From the NCBI GenBank assembly GCA_026126305.1, contig JAHCJI010000014.1, positions 1-64,000 on the forward strand: a stretch of DNA of 64,000 bases, in the 5' to 3' direction. The stretch is from Phycisphaeraceae bacterium (GTDB lineage: Bacteria > Planctomycetota > Phycisphaerae > Phycisphaerales > UBA1924). A model generated the notes under the pieces. The model searched no databases and had not been told where the DNA came from. It worked only from the letters and a program-made list of their open reading frames with translations. Numbering within the stretch: position 1 is the stretch's first letter; every line of letters starts with the position of its first letter. Shown here in pieces: positions 7,981 through 18,181 of the stretch. The position numbers and the translations under genes were made by a program.

Positions 7981-8922
7981 TCAGCCGCCCACTACCACCG
8001 CCGTTATGATCGTCGCCAGCATGCCCAGGCCCAAGACCAGGCTCAGCACCATCAGCCAGCGCTGTGCCCCGGTCAGGGCGCGGCCGATGCGGGCGTCGCG
8101 TTCGGCCTCGTGGCGGCGCATGGACTCGATGGCGTTGGCCAGGCGGTCGTTGGTGCCGGTGACGGCGCGGATGGTCTGGTTGATCTCCAAGAGGCTCTCG
8201 GAGAGTCTCTCCTCGCGCTGGGTGGCCCGCTCGATGGCATGGGCGATGGCGTCGAGGCGGGCGCTCTGGGCGGCCAGGGCCCGTTCAACCTGGGCGTGGC
8301 CCTCGATCTGCCGTTCACGCAGGTCATCCATCGACGCCAGCATCGAATCGATCCGCTCTCGGATTTCGGGCAAGACGGCGGCCGAAGAGCGGATCTGGTC
8401 GAGCACTCCCATGGCCTGCTCGAAGCGGCCGTTCTGGGCGTCGACATGCGTGCGAAGCTTCTCGATGAGGTCGAGCACCTCGTCGAGTTGGTGGCCCTGG
8501 GGTTCCATCGGCACGGGCTCGATGGCCTTGGCAACATTGGGCGTGGCCACCCGTATGGGGCTGGGACCTGGTTCGAGATCAAGGCCGGTTTCGGGCCGGA
8601 TCAGGTCCACACCCGAATCGTCTGGGTCGTCCATGAGCGGCGACATGCCGAGGTGGCTGTTGCCCATCGATGCCGGTCGGGCGGGCGAGAAGACCTCCAC
8701 GGGCTTGGCCGGCGCTGTGGGGATTTTGGCGGCGGGCCGCGTCGCGACGGCGACGGGCTTGGACGCGGTGGCGGCCTGGGCTGACGATACGTCCTGCTTG
8801 GCACGCATGTCTTGGGGCTTGGCCCGCTCGGGCTTGGCCGGCTTGGGCTTCTTTGCGGGCAAGGGCTCGCCCGCGTGCTGGGGATGGGTCAGGATCCGCA
8901 TGAATCGTTGGAACAGGCTCAA
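7981..8922 (-). CDS. Membrane-anchored coiled-coil protein of unknown function
   Basis: The 313-residue protein has three parts: a Lys/Pro/Ala-rich, probably disordered N-terminal third; a charged helical region (about residues 145-285) with heptad-like patterns and many Arg/Glu/Gln; and one C-terminal membrane segment (WLMVLSLVLGLGMLATIITA) ending VVVGG. This looks like a tail-anchored scaffold facing the cytoplasm. The TTG start at 8922 is preferred because GAGGGAG precedes it by about 8 bases; an ATG at 8901 lacks a ribosome site. No family is recognised. Confidence 0.65.
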   Translation of the reverse strand: MSLFQRFMRILTHPQHAGEPLPAKKPKPAKPERAKPQDMRAKQDVSSAQAATASKPVAVATRPAAKIPTAPAKPVEVFSPARPASMGNSHLGMSPLMDDPDDSGVDLIRPETGLDLEPGPSPIRVATPNVAKAIEPVPMEPQGHQLDEVLDLIEKLRTHVDAQNGRFEQAMGVLDQIRSSAAVLPEIRERIDSMLASMDDLRERQIEGHAQVERALAAQSARLDAIAHAIERATQREERLSESLLEINQTIRAVTGTNDRLANAIESMRRHEAERDARIGRALTGAQRWLMVLSLVLGLGMLATIITAVVVGG

Positions 8923-9040
8923 CGCGTCGCTCCCTCGAGTGAGACTGTGACTGGCGGCGCGCCTCCCGCACCGCGCCATGTTGTAGCATCGTCGCGCTGG
9001 CCCGGCCCGCGCCAGAGATCCACGCCCCGAGCCCAAGCCT

Positions 9041-9538
9041 TCAGCGGAGCGCGATGGCGGTGCTCGTGGAGGTCCGCGACATGCGGCTCTCGCCCACGAA
9101 CTGCACCTCGATGCGACCTTGTCGCAGGCTCTGGCCCCGGTCGGCGTCCTTGCCCGTGGCCCGAAGCGTGAAGCGGATTGGCGTAACCCTGCCCGCTGGG
9201 ATTGGTGTCTGGAAGCGGTACACACGATGCTCAGTAGCTGGTTGGGTACTGTCAGCGGGTGGCTCGATGCCTTCCAGTGAAAAGCCCTCGATGTAGCCCA
9301 TCTGGATGCTGATGGCCTCGAGCACGCGGTCGCCCGGCCCGTCGTTGCGGATGTTCAGGGTCAGTTCGAATGTATCGCCCACGGCCACCGTCTCGGGGGC
9401 CTGCACGCTGACGTGGACGCCCTGGGGTGCCCACACCAGGTATGGCCCCAAGAACCACACCGCCAACCCCCACGCCCCGGCGAAGAGGACCGCGACGATG
9501 CCCACGACCACAAGGATGACTTGGACGGCCCGCTTCAT
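9041..9538 (-). CDS. Membrane-anchored beta-sandwich protein of unknown function
   Basis: This 165-residue protein has one N-terminal membrane segment (about 6-32) and an extracytoplasmic domain. The pattern VSVQAPETVAVGDTFELTLN followed by IRNDGPGDR is typical of Ig-like/CARDB-type domains that interact with polymers or other proteins. It starts 3 bases after the aldolase stop, so both genes are probably co-transcribed, though no functional link is evident. The structural suggestion is inference from sequence pattern. Confidence 0.7.
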   Translation of the reverse strand: MKRAVQVILVVVGIVAVLFAGAWGLAVWFLGPYLVWAPQGVHVSVQAPETVAVGDTFELTLNIRNDGPGDRVLEAISIQMGYIEGFSLEGIEPPADSTQPATEHRVYRFQTPIPAGRVTPIRFTLRATGKDADRGQSLRQGRIEVQFVGESRMSRTSTSTAIALR

Positions 9539-9541
9539 GCC

Positions 9542-10666
9542 TCAGGCGATGGTGACCGAGGCGTCAAGATACACGTCCTGGATGGCGTGCAGGAGGGCCG
9601 CCCCGTCCTTCATCGGGCGCTGGAAGGCCTTGCGCCCGCTGATCAGACCCATGCCCCCGGCCCGCTTGTTGATCACGGCCGTCCGCACAGCGTCGTGCAG
9701 GTCACTATCGCCCTTGCTCTCGCCGCCGGAGTTGATCAGTGGGACACGACCCATGTAGCAGTTAGCCAGTTGGTACCGGACCAGTTCGATGGGGTGGCCG
9801 CCCTTGCCCTGCTCGTCGCCACCAGCCAGTTGGGTGTAGATCTTGGTGTTGAACTTGCCATAACTGGAGTCGCCCGTGTTCAGGGCCGCGTAGCCGCCGT
9901 TACGCGTAGCCATTTTCTGCTTCACGATATCGGCTTGGATGGTGGCACCCAAGTGATTTGCCTGGCCGGTCAGGTCGGCCGCATCGTGGTAGTCGGTCTT
10001 GCGGCCGTCGGCGTCCTTCACCTTGAAAGCGTCGTTGCGGGTGTAGCACCAAAGGACCGTTACCATCCCCAAGGCGTGGGCGTGGGCGAACATCTCGCTG
10101 ACGTACTGGATCTGGTTGCGGCTGTCCTCGCTGCCGAAGTAGATCGTCGCGCCTACCGCGATGGCACCCATCTCGTAGCACTGCTGGATCGTGCCATACA
10201 ACGTCTGGCTGTGGACGTTGGGATACGTCAGCAGCTCGTTGTGGTTGAACTTCACTAAGAAGGGGATCTTGTGGGCGTACTTGCGTGCCACCGAGCCCAG
10301 CACGCCAAAGGTGCTGGCCACGGCGTTGCACCCGCCTTCGAGGGCCAGTTTGACGATGTTCTCGGGGTCGAAGTACTGCGGGTTGGGCGCGAAGCTCGCC
10401 CCCGCCGAATGCTCCACCCCCTGGTCTACCGGGAGGATGCTCACGTAGCCCGTCCCGCCAAGCCGCCCATGGTTCATCAGCGTCTGGAAGTTCCGCAGCA
10501 CCGGCACGGGGCGGTCGCTGTGGGCCAGCACGCGGTCGATGAAATCAGGCCCGGGCAGGTGCAGCGACGCCTTCTCAAAACCGGTGGCCGAGTACCCCAG
10601 CAGGCTTTCAGCCTCGGCACCCAAGATTGAGGCGATGTCGCGGGTCGATGGCTTGGCGGCGGTCAT
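9542..10666 (-). CDS. fbaB: Class I fructose-bisphosphate aldolase (FbaB/DhnA type)
   Basis: The 374-residue enzyme interconverts fructose 1,6-bisphosphate with glyceraldehyde 3-phosphate and dihydroxyacetone phosphate in glycolysis/gluconeogenesis through a lysine Schiff base. Diagnostic blocks are [45 protein letters not shown] and [15 protein letters not shown]; the last holds the Lys expected to form the Schiff base. The start at 10666 (MTAAKPST) is taken because the open frame upstream is not conserved. Its promoter must lie in the 166-base divergent gap shared with the membrane protein at 10833. Confidence 0.93.
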   Translation of the reverse strand: MTAAKPSTRDIASILGAEAESLLGYSATGFEKASLHLPGPDFIDRVLAHSDRPVPVLRNFQTLMNHGRLGGTGYVSILPVDQGVEHSAGASFAPNPQYFDPENIVKLALEGGCNAVASTFGVLGSVARKYAHKIPFLVKFNHNELLTYPNVHSQTLYGTIQQCYEMGAIAVGATIYFGSEDSRNQIQYVSEMFAHAHALGMVTVLWCYTRNDAFKVKDADGRKTDYHDAADLTGQANHLGATIQADIVKQKMATRNGGYAALNTGDSSYGKFNTKIYTQLAGGDEQGKGGHPIELVRYQLANCYMGRVPLINSGGESKGDSDLHDAVRTAVINKRAGGMGLISGRKAFQRPMKDGAALLHAIQDVYLDASVTIA

Positions 10667-10832
10667 GGTGGTCACTCGATGGGCTCCTGCAAGTCGGGTT
10701 CGGGTCCGATGCCAGCGGCGCGATCGTAGGGCCGGCATGCACGCCTTGGCCCATTCCCGACGCCATTCAACCCTCGCAGGCGTGGTATGCTTCTATCCGG
10801 GAAAACGTGGTCATGCCCGCAGGAGGTCCCCA

Positions 10833-11387
10833 ATGAATCCGCTCGATCTGTGGCTACCTGTTTTGGTTTGCGGCTTCGTGCTGTTCTTCTGTAGCTTCCT
10901 GGCCTGGGCCATCCTGCCCCACCACAAGCCCGACGTGAAGCGCCTGCCCGACGAGGACGCCTTGCTGGGCATGATCCGCTCTGCAAACCTGGCCCCGGGC
11001 CAGTACATGTTCCCCTGGTGCGAGCACGCCGACGCCAAGAACCCCGAAGCCATGGCGCGCCTTAAGGCCGGTCCATGGGGTATGTTGCGCGTGTGGCCTG
11101 GGGCGGCCAACATGCCTCGCAACATGGCCGCCACCGTCGCTGTATTCCTGGTTGTTTCGGCGGTCATCGCCTGGCTGGCGAGCCGAGCCCTGCCCGCAGG
11201 GGCGGCCTTCGTCGACGTGTTCGCCTTCGTCGCCGTCGCAGGCGTGCTGGCCCACACCGCCGGAGGTGTGCTGGGGGAAATCTGGTTCACCAAGCCGTTG
11301 CGTGCCAAGGTCATGGACTTCATCGACGGCGTGGTTTATGGCCTGGTCACGGCATTGGTCTTCGCCCTGCTTTGGCCGAGTGCGTGA
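10833..11387 (+). CDS. Four-helix membrane protein of unknown function
   Basis: The 184-residue protein has a hydrophobic N-terminal segment (7-30), a soluble stretch of about 75 residues containing LPDEDALLGMIRSANLAPGQ and FPWCEH, then three membrane segments. A strong ribosome site (AGGAGG) lies 6 bases before the ATG. I do not recognise the family; the single Cys-His pair in FPWCEH is not a known motif. It precedes the ribosomal-protein block by 299 bases, so it is probably transcribed separately. Confidence 0.75.
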   Translation: MNPLDLWLPVLVCGFVLFFCSFLAWAILPHHKPDVKRLPDEDALLGMIRSANLAPGQYMFPWCEHADAKNPEAMARLKAGPWGMLRVWPGAANMPRNMAATVAVFLVVSAVIAWLASRALPAGAAFVDVFAFVAVAGVLAHTAGGVLGEIWFTKPLRAKVMDFIDGVVYGLVTALVFALLWPSA

Positions 11388-11686
11388 GTGGTTGGAGACG
11401 TGCCAAAGGGCGCTGGCCGCAAGGCTGTGGTACCGAACAGTAGATCAAGTTCCGTTCCATGCATGTGTGAGCACTTGAACCGGCAAGATATCACTGGTCT
11501 GAGAATGACGGCACGTCTATGATCTCGACCCGGGTCTGCCGGGAAGCCCCTGAGGCATGTGCCGGGGCGACAACCAAACGCCGTACGAACCACCGCGCCG
11601 CGTCGGGGCCACTTGGCAGGCCCACGCAAGCGGGGATGTCTTGGGGTTTTCCCGAGATACCTCGGGCCGGTGGGAGGTGAGGATCG
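11388..11686 (+). promoter_or_regulatory. Leader of the rplK operon with a bulged hairpin
   Basis: This 299-base gap has no convincing gene. Bases 11546-11568 form a hairpin of five pairs (GCCCC/GGGGC), a three-base bulge TGA on one side, three more pairs (GGC/GCC) and an ATGT loop. Protein L1 represses its own operon in many bacteria by binding a bulged hairpin in the leader. That function here is only a suggestion from position and general shape. Immediately before rplK there is a strong ribosome site (GGGAGGTGAGG). I see no clear promoter consensus. Confidence 0.35.
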
Positions 11687-12112
11687 ATGGCCAAACGAGA
11701 AGTCACGCACGTATTCAAGATTTTGGCCCCCGGTGGGTCGGCCACGCCCGCGCCCCCGCTGGGCCCGGTCTTGGGCTCTAAGGGTGTCAACCCCGGCCAG
11801 TTCATCCAGCAGTTCAACGCCGCCACTGCCCACCTTAAGGGCAAGGTCGTGGGCTGCATCGTGACGGCCTACAGCGACCGCTCCTTTGAGTTCGAGGTTA
11901 AGAGTTCGCCCGCGTCCGTCCTAATTAAGGAGGCCGCGGGTGTCAGCAAGGGGGCGGCCACGCCCCAGAGCCCCATCGGCAAGATCACCCGCGAGCAGTG
12001 CCGCCAGATCGCCCAGGAAAAACTGGCCGACCTGAACGCCGTCTCTCTGGAGGCCGCCGAGCGGATCGTCGAAGGCACCGCCCGTTCCATGGGCGTGACG
12101 GTGGAGGGCTAA
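11687..12112 (+). CDS. rplK: 50S ribosomal protein uL11
   Basis: uL11 binds 23S rRNA at the GTPase-associated centre, where elongation and release factors act. The 141-residue protein shows the conserved N-terminal proline-rich block (ATPAPPLGPVLGSKGVN) and the C-terminal rRNA-binding domain with KITREQCRQIAQEKLADLNA. Length is normal. It opens a co-directional block with rplA 6 bases downstream. In most bacteria secE and nusG precede rplK; here a membrane protein does, so nusG lies elsewhere. Confidence 0.97.
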   Translation: MAKREVTHVFKILAPGGSATPAPPLGPVLGSKGVNPGQFIQQFNAATAHLKGKVVGCIVTAYSDRSFEFEVKSSPASVLIKEAAGVSKGAATPQSPIGKITREQCRQIAQEKLADLNAVSLEAAERIVEGTARSMGVTVEG

Positions 12113-12118
12113 AGGAAC

Positions 12119-12814
12119 ATGGCACACGTGAGCAAGCGGACGCAGGCCAACACAAAGTTGGCCCCAAAAGACGCCTTCCCCATCGACCAGGCGATCACCC
12201 AGGTCAAGAAGTTCAAAGGCCCGCGATTCGACCAGACGGTCGAGGTCTGTATGCACCTGAACATCGACACCAAGCAGGCCGATCAAGCCCTGCGCGGTTC
12301 GATCGCGCTGCCCAAGGGCGTGGGCCGCACGAAGCGGGTGGTGGCCTTCTGCCCAGCCGACAAGGCCAAGGCGTGCCTTGAAGCGGGCGCCATCAAGGCC
12401 GGCGGCGAGGACCTGGTGGCCGAGATCGAGGCCGGGTTCTTCGACTTCGACGTGGCCGTGGCCAGCCCCGACATGATGCGTGTCATCAGCAAGCTCGGAC
12501 GCGTCCTGGGCCCCAAGGGGCTGATGCCCAGCCCCAAGGCAGGCACCGTCACCACCGACGTGCCTACCGCCGTCAAGGAGTACGCCGCGGGCAAGCTCGA
12601 GTACCGTGCCGATGCGGGCGGGAACATCCACGGGGTCATCGGGAAGATGAGTTTCCCCGAGGCCGACCTGAGGGAAAACTACGAATATTTTGTGCAGGCC
12701 ATCGAGAAAGTTCGCCCCAGCGCGGTCAAGGGCGAGTACATCAAGAAGATCACCATCAGCGGCACCATGACCCCTGGCGTCCGCGTCCAGCACGAGGCCG
12801 CGGCCGTCTCCTGA
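12119..12814 (+). CDS. rplA: 50S ribosomal protein uL1
   Basis: uL1 forms the mobile L1 stalk that guides the leaving tRNA and commonly represses its own operon. The 231-residue sequence has KFDQTVE-like block FKGPRFDQTVEVCMHLNID, the signature LGRVLGPKGLMPSPKAGTV, and the C-terminal IKKITISGTMTPGVRV. Length is typical. It follows rplK by 6 bases and precedes rplJ by 22 bases, leaving no room for a separate L10 leader. Confidence 0.97.
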   Translation: MAHVSKRTQANTKLAPKDAFPIDQAITQVKKFKGPRFDQTVEVCMHLNIDTKQADQALRGSIALPKGVGRTKRVVAFCPADKAKACLEAGAIKAGGEDLVAEIEAGFFDFDVAVASPDMMRVISKLGRVLGPKGLMPSPKAGTVTTDVPTAVKEYAAGKLEYRADAGGNIHGVIGKMSFPEADLRENYEYFVQAIEKVRPSAVKGEYIKKITISGTMTPGVRVQHEAAAVS

Positions 12815-12836
12815 CGGCGCGGGAAAGGAAAGCACC

Positions 12837-13382
12837 ATGTCCAAGCCCGTCAAAGAAATGATGATGGCCGAATACATGGCCAAGCTGGGCGAGAACGGCG
12901 ACGCCCTGCTGGTCAACATCCGTGGCGTGGGGGCCAACGCGACCAACACGCTCCGCAAGGACCTGGCCAAGTTCGACATCTCCATCACCGTGCTGCGCAA
13001 CAACGTTGCCCGCAAGGCCTTCGAGGGCACCGGGCTCGAGCGATTGGGCGAATTGCTCACCGGGCCAAACGCCCTGGTCTACGGAGCCGAGACTGTTGTC
13101 GAGGTTGCCCGCAAGATCGTCAACATCGCAAGGGACATGCCCGACCTTGAACTCAAGGGCGCGGTCTTGGACGGCGAGTTGTTCGTGGGCGAGGCGGGGG
13201 TTAAGCGGCTCAGTAAGTTCCCCACTCGCGAAGAGGCCATCGCAAAGGTCGTTACCGTCATCCTTACCCCCGGCGGCAAGCTCGTCGGGGCGGTCAAGAG
13301 CCCGGCCAGCAACATCGCCGGCATCCTCAAGACCATCCAGGAAAAACTCGAGAGCGGCGAGTCCATCGCCAAGATCGCCTGA
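12837..13382 (+). CDS. rplJ: 50S ribosomal protein uL10
   Basis: uL10 anchors the L7/L12 dimers to the ribosome stalk. The 181-residue protein shows the N-terminal rRNA-binding region (GDALLVNIRGV, TVLRNNVARKAFEGTGLERL) and a C-terminal helix (LKTIQEKLESGESIAKIA) that binds L7/L12. Length is within the usual range. The ribosome site GGAAAGGAAAG lies just upstream. It is followed by a 176-base gap with two stable hairpins before rplL, longer than the usual rplJ-rplL spacing. Confidence 0.96.
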   Translation: MSKPVKEMMMAEYMAKLGENGDALLVNIRGVGANATNTLRKDLAKFDISITVLRNNVARKAFEGTGLERLGELLTGPNALVYGAETVVEVARKIVNIARDMPDLELKGAVLDGELFVGEAGVKRLSKFPTREEAIAKVVTVILTPGGKLVGAVKSPASNIAGILKTIQEKLESGESIAKIA

Positions 13383-13391
13383 ACCAAGCCC

Positions 13392-13424
13392 GTCCCGATC
13401 ACCCAAAGGTGGCCGGGACGTTTT
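13392..13424 (+). terminator. Terminator-like hairpin between rplJ and rplL
   Basis: GTCCCG (13392-13397) pairs with CGGGAC (13414-13419), continued by TCACC/GGTGG around a CAAA loop, and is followed by GTTTT. The form is that of an intrinsic terminator or attenuator. Since rplL and rpoBC lie downstream, it must be partial, or an internal promoter must exist after it. Confidence 0.6.
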
Positions 13425-13464
13425 CATCCAACGTCGCCCACGAGCGACCACCAACTGGCCCAAG

Positions 13465-13484
13465 CCGCCCGCGATGGCGGGCGG
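13465..13484 (+). promoter_or_regulatory. Second stable hairpin in the rplJ-rplL spacer
   Basis: CCGCCCGC (13465-13472) pairs perfectly with GCGGGCGG (13477-13484) around a GATG loop, about 75 bases before the rplL start. No T-run follows, so this is not a terminator. It could be an RNA-processing or protein-binding site affecting L7/L12 production. Confidence 0.4.
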
Positions 13485-13558
13485 GGGTTAAAGCGCCGAG
13501 CGGTTCGGCCCCACTTGGAGGCGCACAAAGGCGACCGAGCTTCGGAAAGTAGAGCACC

Positions 13559-13969
<411 letters not shown>

Positions 13970-14020
13970 TACAGGGATTCGCGATGTAGGTATTTTCCCA
14001 CACCTTCGGTCCTGAACTGT

Positions 14021-14053
14021 CCGCACGGTACTCCCGTGCGGCTTTGTTTTTTG
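14021..14053 (+). terminator. Terminator or attenuator between rplL and rpoB
   Basis: CCGCACGG (14021-14028) pairs with CCGTGCGG (14034-14041) around a five-base loop and is followed by CTTTGTTTTTT. It lies about 50 bases after rplL within a 314-base gap. In Escherichia coli a partial terminator in the same gap lowers rpoBC transcription relative to the ribosomal proteins; the same role is likely here. Confidence 0.75.
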
Positions 14054-14130
14054 CCCCTGAGATGCTCCAGAGCGGGTTGACTGAGATACCTGAGAGTACA
14101 CAATCATTTTGCTAGCGAATCGTGTGCCCC

Positions 14131-14159
14131 TTGTCAAGAGTATTTTGCAGGCCTACCCT
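14131..14159 (+). promoter_or_regulatory. Possible promoter for rpoBC
   Basis: TTGTCA (14131-14136) and TACCCT (14154-14159) are separated by 17 bases in the AT-richer part of the rplL-rpoB gap, 125 bases before rpoB. The -10 match is weak. TTGACT at 14077 is another possible -35 without a clear -10. Confidence 0.25.
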
Positions 14160-14283
14160 GACCATTGCGTCATGAAACAGGACGGGGCTGGCGGCGATCC
14201 GAACAGCACGATGTAGATACAGATGGACCCTCCACAGGCCAAAGGCTGTGGTATCGGGTCCAATTCCCATCGCGAGGTGATCG

Positions 14284-17200
14284 ATGGCGGCGATGAACGT
14301 GCGCAGTTACGCGAAACGTGGCGACACCCTCCCGGTCGGCGATCTCACGATCGTCCAGAGGTTGGCTTACGAGCGTTTCCTTCAACTGGACCGGGCACCC
14401 GATGAGCGGGACCCGACCATCGGTCTCGAGGCCTTGCTGCGCGAGGTCTTCCCGATCGACAGTTACGACGAGACCATGCATCTCGAGTACGTCCAGTACG
14501 AACTCGACGAGCCCCGGTACACCATCGATGAGTGCAAGGAACTGCGCCTGACCTACGGGATGCCGTTCAAGATCCGCGTACTGCTCAAGCGCGAGGGCCG
14601 GCCCGACATGCCCGAGGAGGACATCTACCTCGGGGAGTTCCCCATCATGGTGGGTGGCGGCGAGTTCATCGTCAACGGTGCCGAGCGGGTGATTGTCAGC
14701 CAGTTGCACCGCTCGCCGGGCGTGGATTTCTCCAAGAGCGAAGAGGAGACCGACCGCCCGTTGCACAGCGCCCGGATCGTGCCCGAGCGTGGCTCGTGGA
14801 TCGAGATCTCGGTCAACAAGAAGGACCAGTTGGAGATGCGCATCGACCAGTCGCCCAAGATGGCGGCGACGACGTTCCTGCGCTGCCTGGACCCGACGGT
14901 GGCCTCGACCGAGAACCTGCTGCGTCTGTTCTACGAGATCAACGAGGTCAAGACCAACCAACTCCACGAGGAAGACTGGGCCGCCGCGCCCATCGTCGAC
15001 ACCGAGAGCGGGGAGATCCTGGTCGATACGGGCTTCCAGATCGGTGCCGAAACGCTCGAGAAGATCCAGGCCTCGACCCTCAAGAGCGCCCGTGTCATCC
15101 AGAACCCCAGCGACGTGCTGATCCTGAACACCGTCGCCGCCGAGAACCTCCGCAAGTTCGCCGAGGAGTTCGGCGTCGAGGACGCATACGACCAGGCCTT
15201 GCTGAAGCTTTATACGAAGCTGCGCCCGGGCAACCCGCCGCAGGTCGAGAAGGCCAAGCAGTTGTTCGCCGAGAAGTTCTTCGACGACAGCCGCTATCGC
15301 ATCGGTCGTGTTGGCCGTTTCCGGATCAATCGCAAGTTCGGATTCGACGATGCGGTGGACAGCAATTTCATTCGCGCCCAGGACCTGCTGCGCATCATCC
15401 AGTACATGCTGGACCTTCGCAGCAACCGGATCGACCCCGAGACGAACCAGCCTGTGGCGGTGGAAGACGACATCGACCACCTTGGCAATCGTCGGCTTCG
15501 GACGATGGACGAGTTGGCGGTCGACGAGGTCCGCAAGGGCTTCCTGAAACTCAAGCGCACCGTGCAGGAGCGCATGAGCGTCAAGAACCCCGACGAACTG
15601 ACGAAGATCGCCGACCTGGTAAACAGCAAGAGCATCAGCAGCGCGATCGACTTCTTCTTCGGTCGCAGCGAGCTGAGCCAGGTGGTGGACCAGACCAACC
15701 CGCTGAGCACGCTGGTGCATGAGCGATGCCTGAGCGCCCTGGGCCCGGGCGGTTTGAACCGCAAGCGTGCCGGGTTCGAGGTGCGCGACGTCCACATCAG
15801 CCACTACGGCCGGATCTGCCCCATCGAGACGCCCGAGGGCACCAACATCGGCCTGATCGCGCGCATGTCGATCTACTCATCGATCGACGACTACGGCTTC
15901 CTGCGCACGCCCTACCGGGCGATCAAGAACGGCAAGGTCACGGGCGAGGTGGTTCACCTTCGCGCCGACGAGGAAATGCGTGCCGTGCTCGCCCCCGCCG
16001 ACGCGCTGGATGCCAAGGGCAACTTCCTTGGCGGCATGGTGCTGGCGCGCGTCTCGGGCGAACTGGCCGAGGTGCCCGCCGAGAACGTGGCCTACGTGGA
16101 CATCTCGCCCAAGCAGGTCGTTGGCATTTCCGCGGCCCTGATCCCCTTCCTCGAGCACGATGACGCCAACCGTGCGCTGATGGGATCGAACATGCAACGC
16201 CAGGCCGTTCCGCTGATCAAGGTGGACCCGCCGTGCGTGGCCACGGGTATGGAGAAGTCGGTGGGCTTCAACTCGGGCATGGTCATCAAGGCCAAGACCG
16301 GCGGCGTGGTGACGTACGTCGACGCCGAGCGCATCATCATCGACAACAGCGACGAATACGTGCTGCGCAAGTTCCGCGGCATGAACGAGCGCACGTGCCT
16401 GAACCAGAAGCCCATCGTTCGTCCGGGCGACGTGGTCAAGGCCGGGCAGGTCATCGCCGATGGCCCCTCGATCAAGAACGGCGAGCTGGCCATCGGCAAG
16501 AACGTGCTGGTGGCGTTCAACACCTTCGACGGGTACAACTTCGAGGACGCCATCGTCATCAGCGAGCGCATCGTGAAGGACGACGTGTTCACCTCGATCC
16601 ACATCGATAGCTTCGACGTGGAGATCCGCGACACCAAGCTGGGCCGCGAGGAGTTCACACGCGACATTCCTAACGTCTCGGAGAAGGCGCTGCGCAACCT
16701 CGACGACGACGGCGTCATCCGCGTGGGTGCGCGCGTGGGCCCGGGCGACATCCTGGTGGGCAAGGTCAGCCCCAAGAGCAAGACCGAACTGACCCCCGAG
16801 GAAAAGTTGCTGCACGCCATCTTCGGCCGGGCGGGCGAGGACGTGAAGAACGACTCGCTCGAGGTGCCCAGCGGCATCGAGGGCATCGTCATCGGCGCGA
16901 AGAAGTTCAGCCGGCGCCTGCACATGAACGAGGAGCAGAAGCGGCACCTCAAGCAGCAGATCGCCGAGTATGAGACCCAGATGGACCAGAAGGCCATCGA
17001 CATCTTCCGCGAGATGGTGCTTGCCATCAACGACACGACGGGCAGCGACCTGGTGGACCCCAACACCCGGCAGAAGGTGGCCGCCAGCGACATTCCCGAG
17101 GTCGTGATCGAGCAGATCAAGACCTTCGAGTTGGGCTGGGTGAAGGGCAGCAAGGAGGCCCGCGAAGAGGCCGAGGTCAGCTACAAGCAGTACTGGCCGC

Positions 17201-18105
17201 GCATCGAAGCCATCGAGAAGGAAAAGCACCGCCGCGTCGCGCATATGAAGCGGGGCGACGAACTGCCCGCGGGCGTCCTCGAGATGGTCAAGGTCTACAT
17301 CGCCAGCAAGCGTCCCTTGAGCGTGGGCGACAAAATGGCCGGCCGCCACGGCAACAAAGGCGTCATCGCCCGACTCGTGCCCGTGGAGGAAATGCCATTT
17401 ATGGAAGACGGCACGCCGGTGGACATCATGCTCAACCCGCTGGGCGTGCCCAGCCGCATGAACGTGGGGCAGATCCTGGAATTGCACCTGGGCTGGGCGG
17501 CGCAGGTCCTGGGATTCCAGGCCGTCACGCCCGTGTTCGACGGCGCGACCGAGTCGGAGATCCATGCGGCTATCGAGGAGGCCAACGCCTACGTCAAGAA
17601 GCGCAACGATGAGGTCGAAAAGACCGGCCAGCACCCCCACCACCGCGAGTTGCTGGCCCACATGCCCCGCGGCGGGAAGATCCAGCTCTACGACGGTCGC
17701 ACGGGCGAGCCCTTCCAGCAGAAGACTTCCGTGGGCTACATGTACATGCTCAAGCTCCACCACCTGGTGGACGACAAGATCCACGCCCGCGCCACGGGCC
17801 CCTACTCGCTCATCACCCAGCAGCCCCTGGGCGGCAAGAGTCGCACCGGCGGCCAGCGCTTCGGCGAGATGGAAGTCTGGGCGCTCGAAGCTTACGGCGC
17901 CAGTTACATCTTGCAGGAACTGCTCACCGTCAAGAGCGACGACGTGGAGGGGCGGACCAAGATCTACGAGAGCATGGTCAAGGGCACGCACAAGCTGGAG
18001 GCGGGCATGCCCATCGCCTTCGACGTGCTGTGCAACGAACTCAAGGGCCTGGGCATGAACATCACGCTCGAGAAGCGGCAGCAGGAGTTGGGCAGCCTGT
18101 TGTAA
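14284..18105 (+). CDS. rpoB: DNA-directed RNA polymerase subunit beta
   Basis: The 1273-residue beta subunit forms one pincer of RNA polymerase. Conserved blocks include the lobes near [12 protein letters not shown], the rifampicin region (460-490) with [20 protein letters not shown], and the C-terminal clamp/switch blocks [20 protein letters not shown]. In the rifampicin pocket several residues differ from E. coli: R461 (S508), E463 (Q510), V467 (F514), V468 (M515), E480 (K527) and C482 (R529). The start at 14284 is supported by GAGGTGAT 5 bases upstream. rpoC follows after 76 bases. Confidence 0.98.
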   Translation: MAAMNVRSYAKRGDTLPVGDLTIVQRLAYERFLQLDRAPDERDPTIGLEALLREVFPIDSYDETMHLEYVQYELDEPRYTIDECKELRLTYGMPFKIRVLLKREGRPDMPEEDIYLGEFPIMVGGGEFIVNGAERVIVSQLHRSPGVDFSKSEEETDRPLHSARIVPERGSWIEISVNKKDQLEMRIDQSPKMAATTFLRCLDPTVASTENLLRLFYEINEVKTNQLHEEDWAAAPIVDTESGEILVDTGFQIGAETLEKIQASTLKSARVIQNPSDVLILNTVAAENLRKFAEEFGVEDAYDQALLKLYTKLRPGNPPQVEKAKQLFAEKFFDDSRYRIGRVGRFRINRKFGFDDAVDSNFIRAQDLLRIIQYMLDLRSNRIDPETNQPVAVEDDIDHLGNRRLRTMDELAVDEVRKGFLKLKRTVQERMSVKNPDELTKIADLVNSKSISSAIDFFFGRSELSQVVDQTNPLSTLVHERCLSALGPGGLNRKRAGFEVRDVHISHYGRICPIETPEGTNIGLIARMSIYSSIDDYGFLRTPYRAIKNGKVTGEVVHLRADEEMRAVLAPADALDAKGNFLGGMVLARVSGELAEVPAENVAYVDISPKQVVGISAALIPFLEHDDANRALMGSNMQRQAVPLIKVDPPCVATGMEKSVGFNSGMVIKAKTGGVVTYVDAERIIIDNSDEYVLRKFRGMNERTCLNQKPIVRPGDVVKAGQVIADGPSIKNGELAIGKNVLVAFNTFDGYNFEDAIVISERIVKDDVFTSIHIDSFDVEIRDTKLGREEFTRDIPNVSEKALRNLDDDGVIRVGARVGPGDILVGKVSPKSKTELTPEEKLLHAIFGRAGEDVKNDSLEVPSGIEGIVIGAKKFSRRLHMNEEQKRHLKQQIAEYETQMDQKAIDIFREMVLAINDTTGSDLVDPNTRQKVAASDIPEVVIEQIKTFELGWVKGSKEAREEAEVSYKQYWPRIEAIEKEKHRRVAHMKRGDELPAGVLEMVKVYIASKRPLSVGDKMAGRHGNKGVIARLVPVEEMPFMEDGTPVDIMLNPLGVPSRMNVGQILELHLGWAAQVLGFQAVTPVFDGATESEIHAAIEEANAYVKKRNDEVEKTGQHPHHRELLAHMPRGGKIQLYDGRTGEPFQQKTSVGYMYMLKLHHLVDDKIHARATGPYSLITQQPLGGKSRTGGQRFGEMEVWALEAYGASYILQELLTVKSDDVEGRTKIYESMVKGTHKLEAGMPIAFDVLCNELKGLGMNITLEKRQQELGSLL

Positions 18106-18181
18106 GAATCGGCATCAAGGCCCCCCAGATCACCGCGTCCACATCCGCATCGACATTCACCGGGCACCACCGGAGGCACAC

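Noticed and set aside
15877..17991. Long minus-strand open frame opposite rpoB
   Set aside because: High-GC third-position bias produces long antisense frames; composition (Val/Leu/Asp/His/Gly) is an artefact and rpoB is certain.
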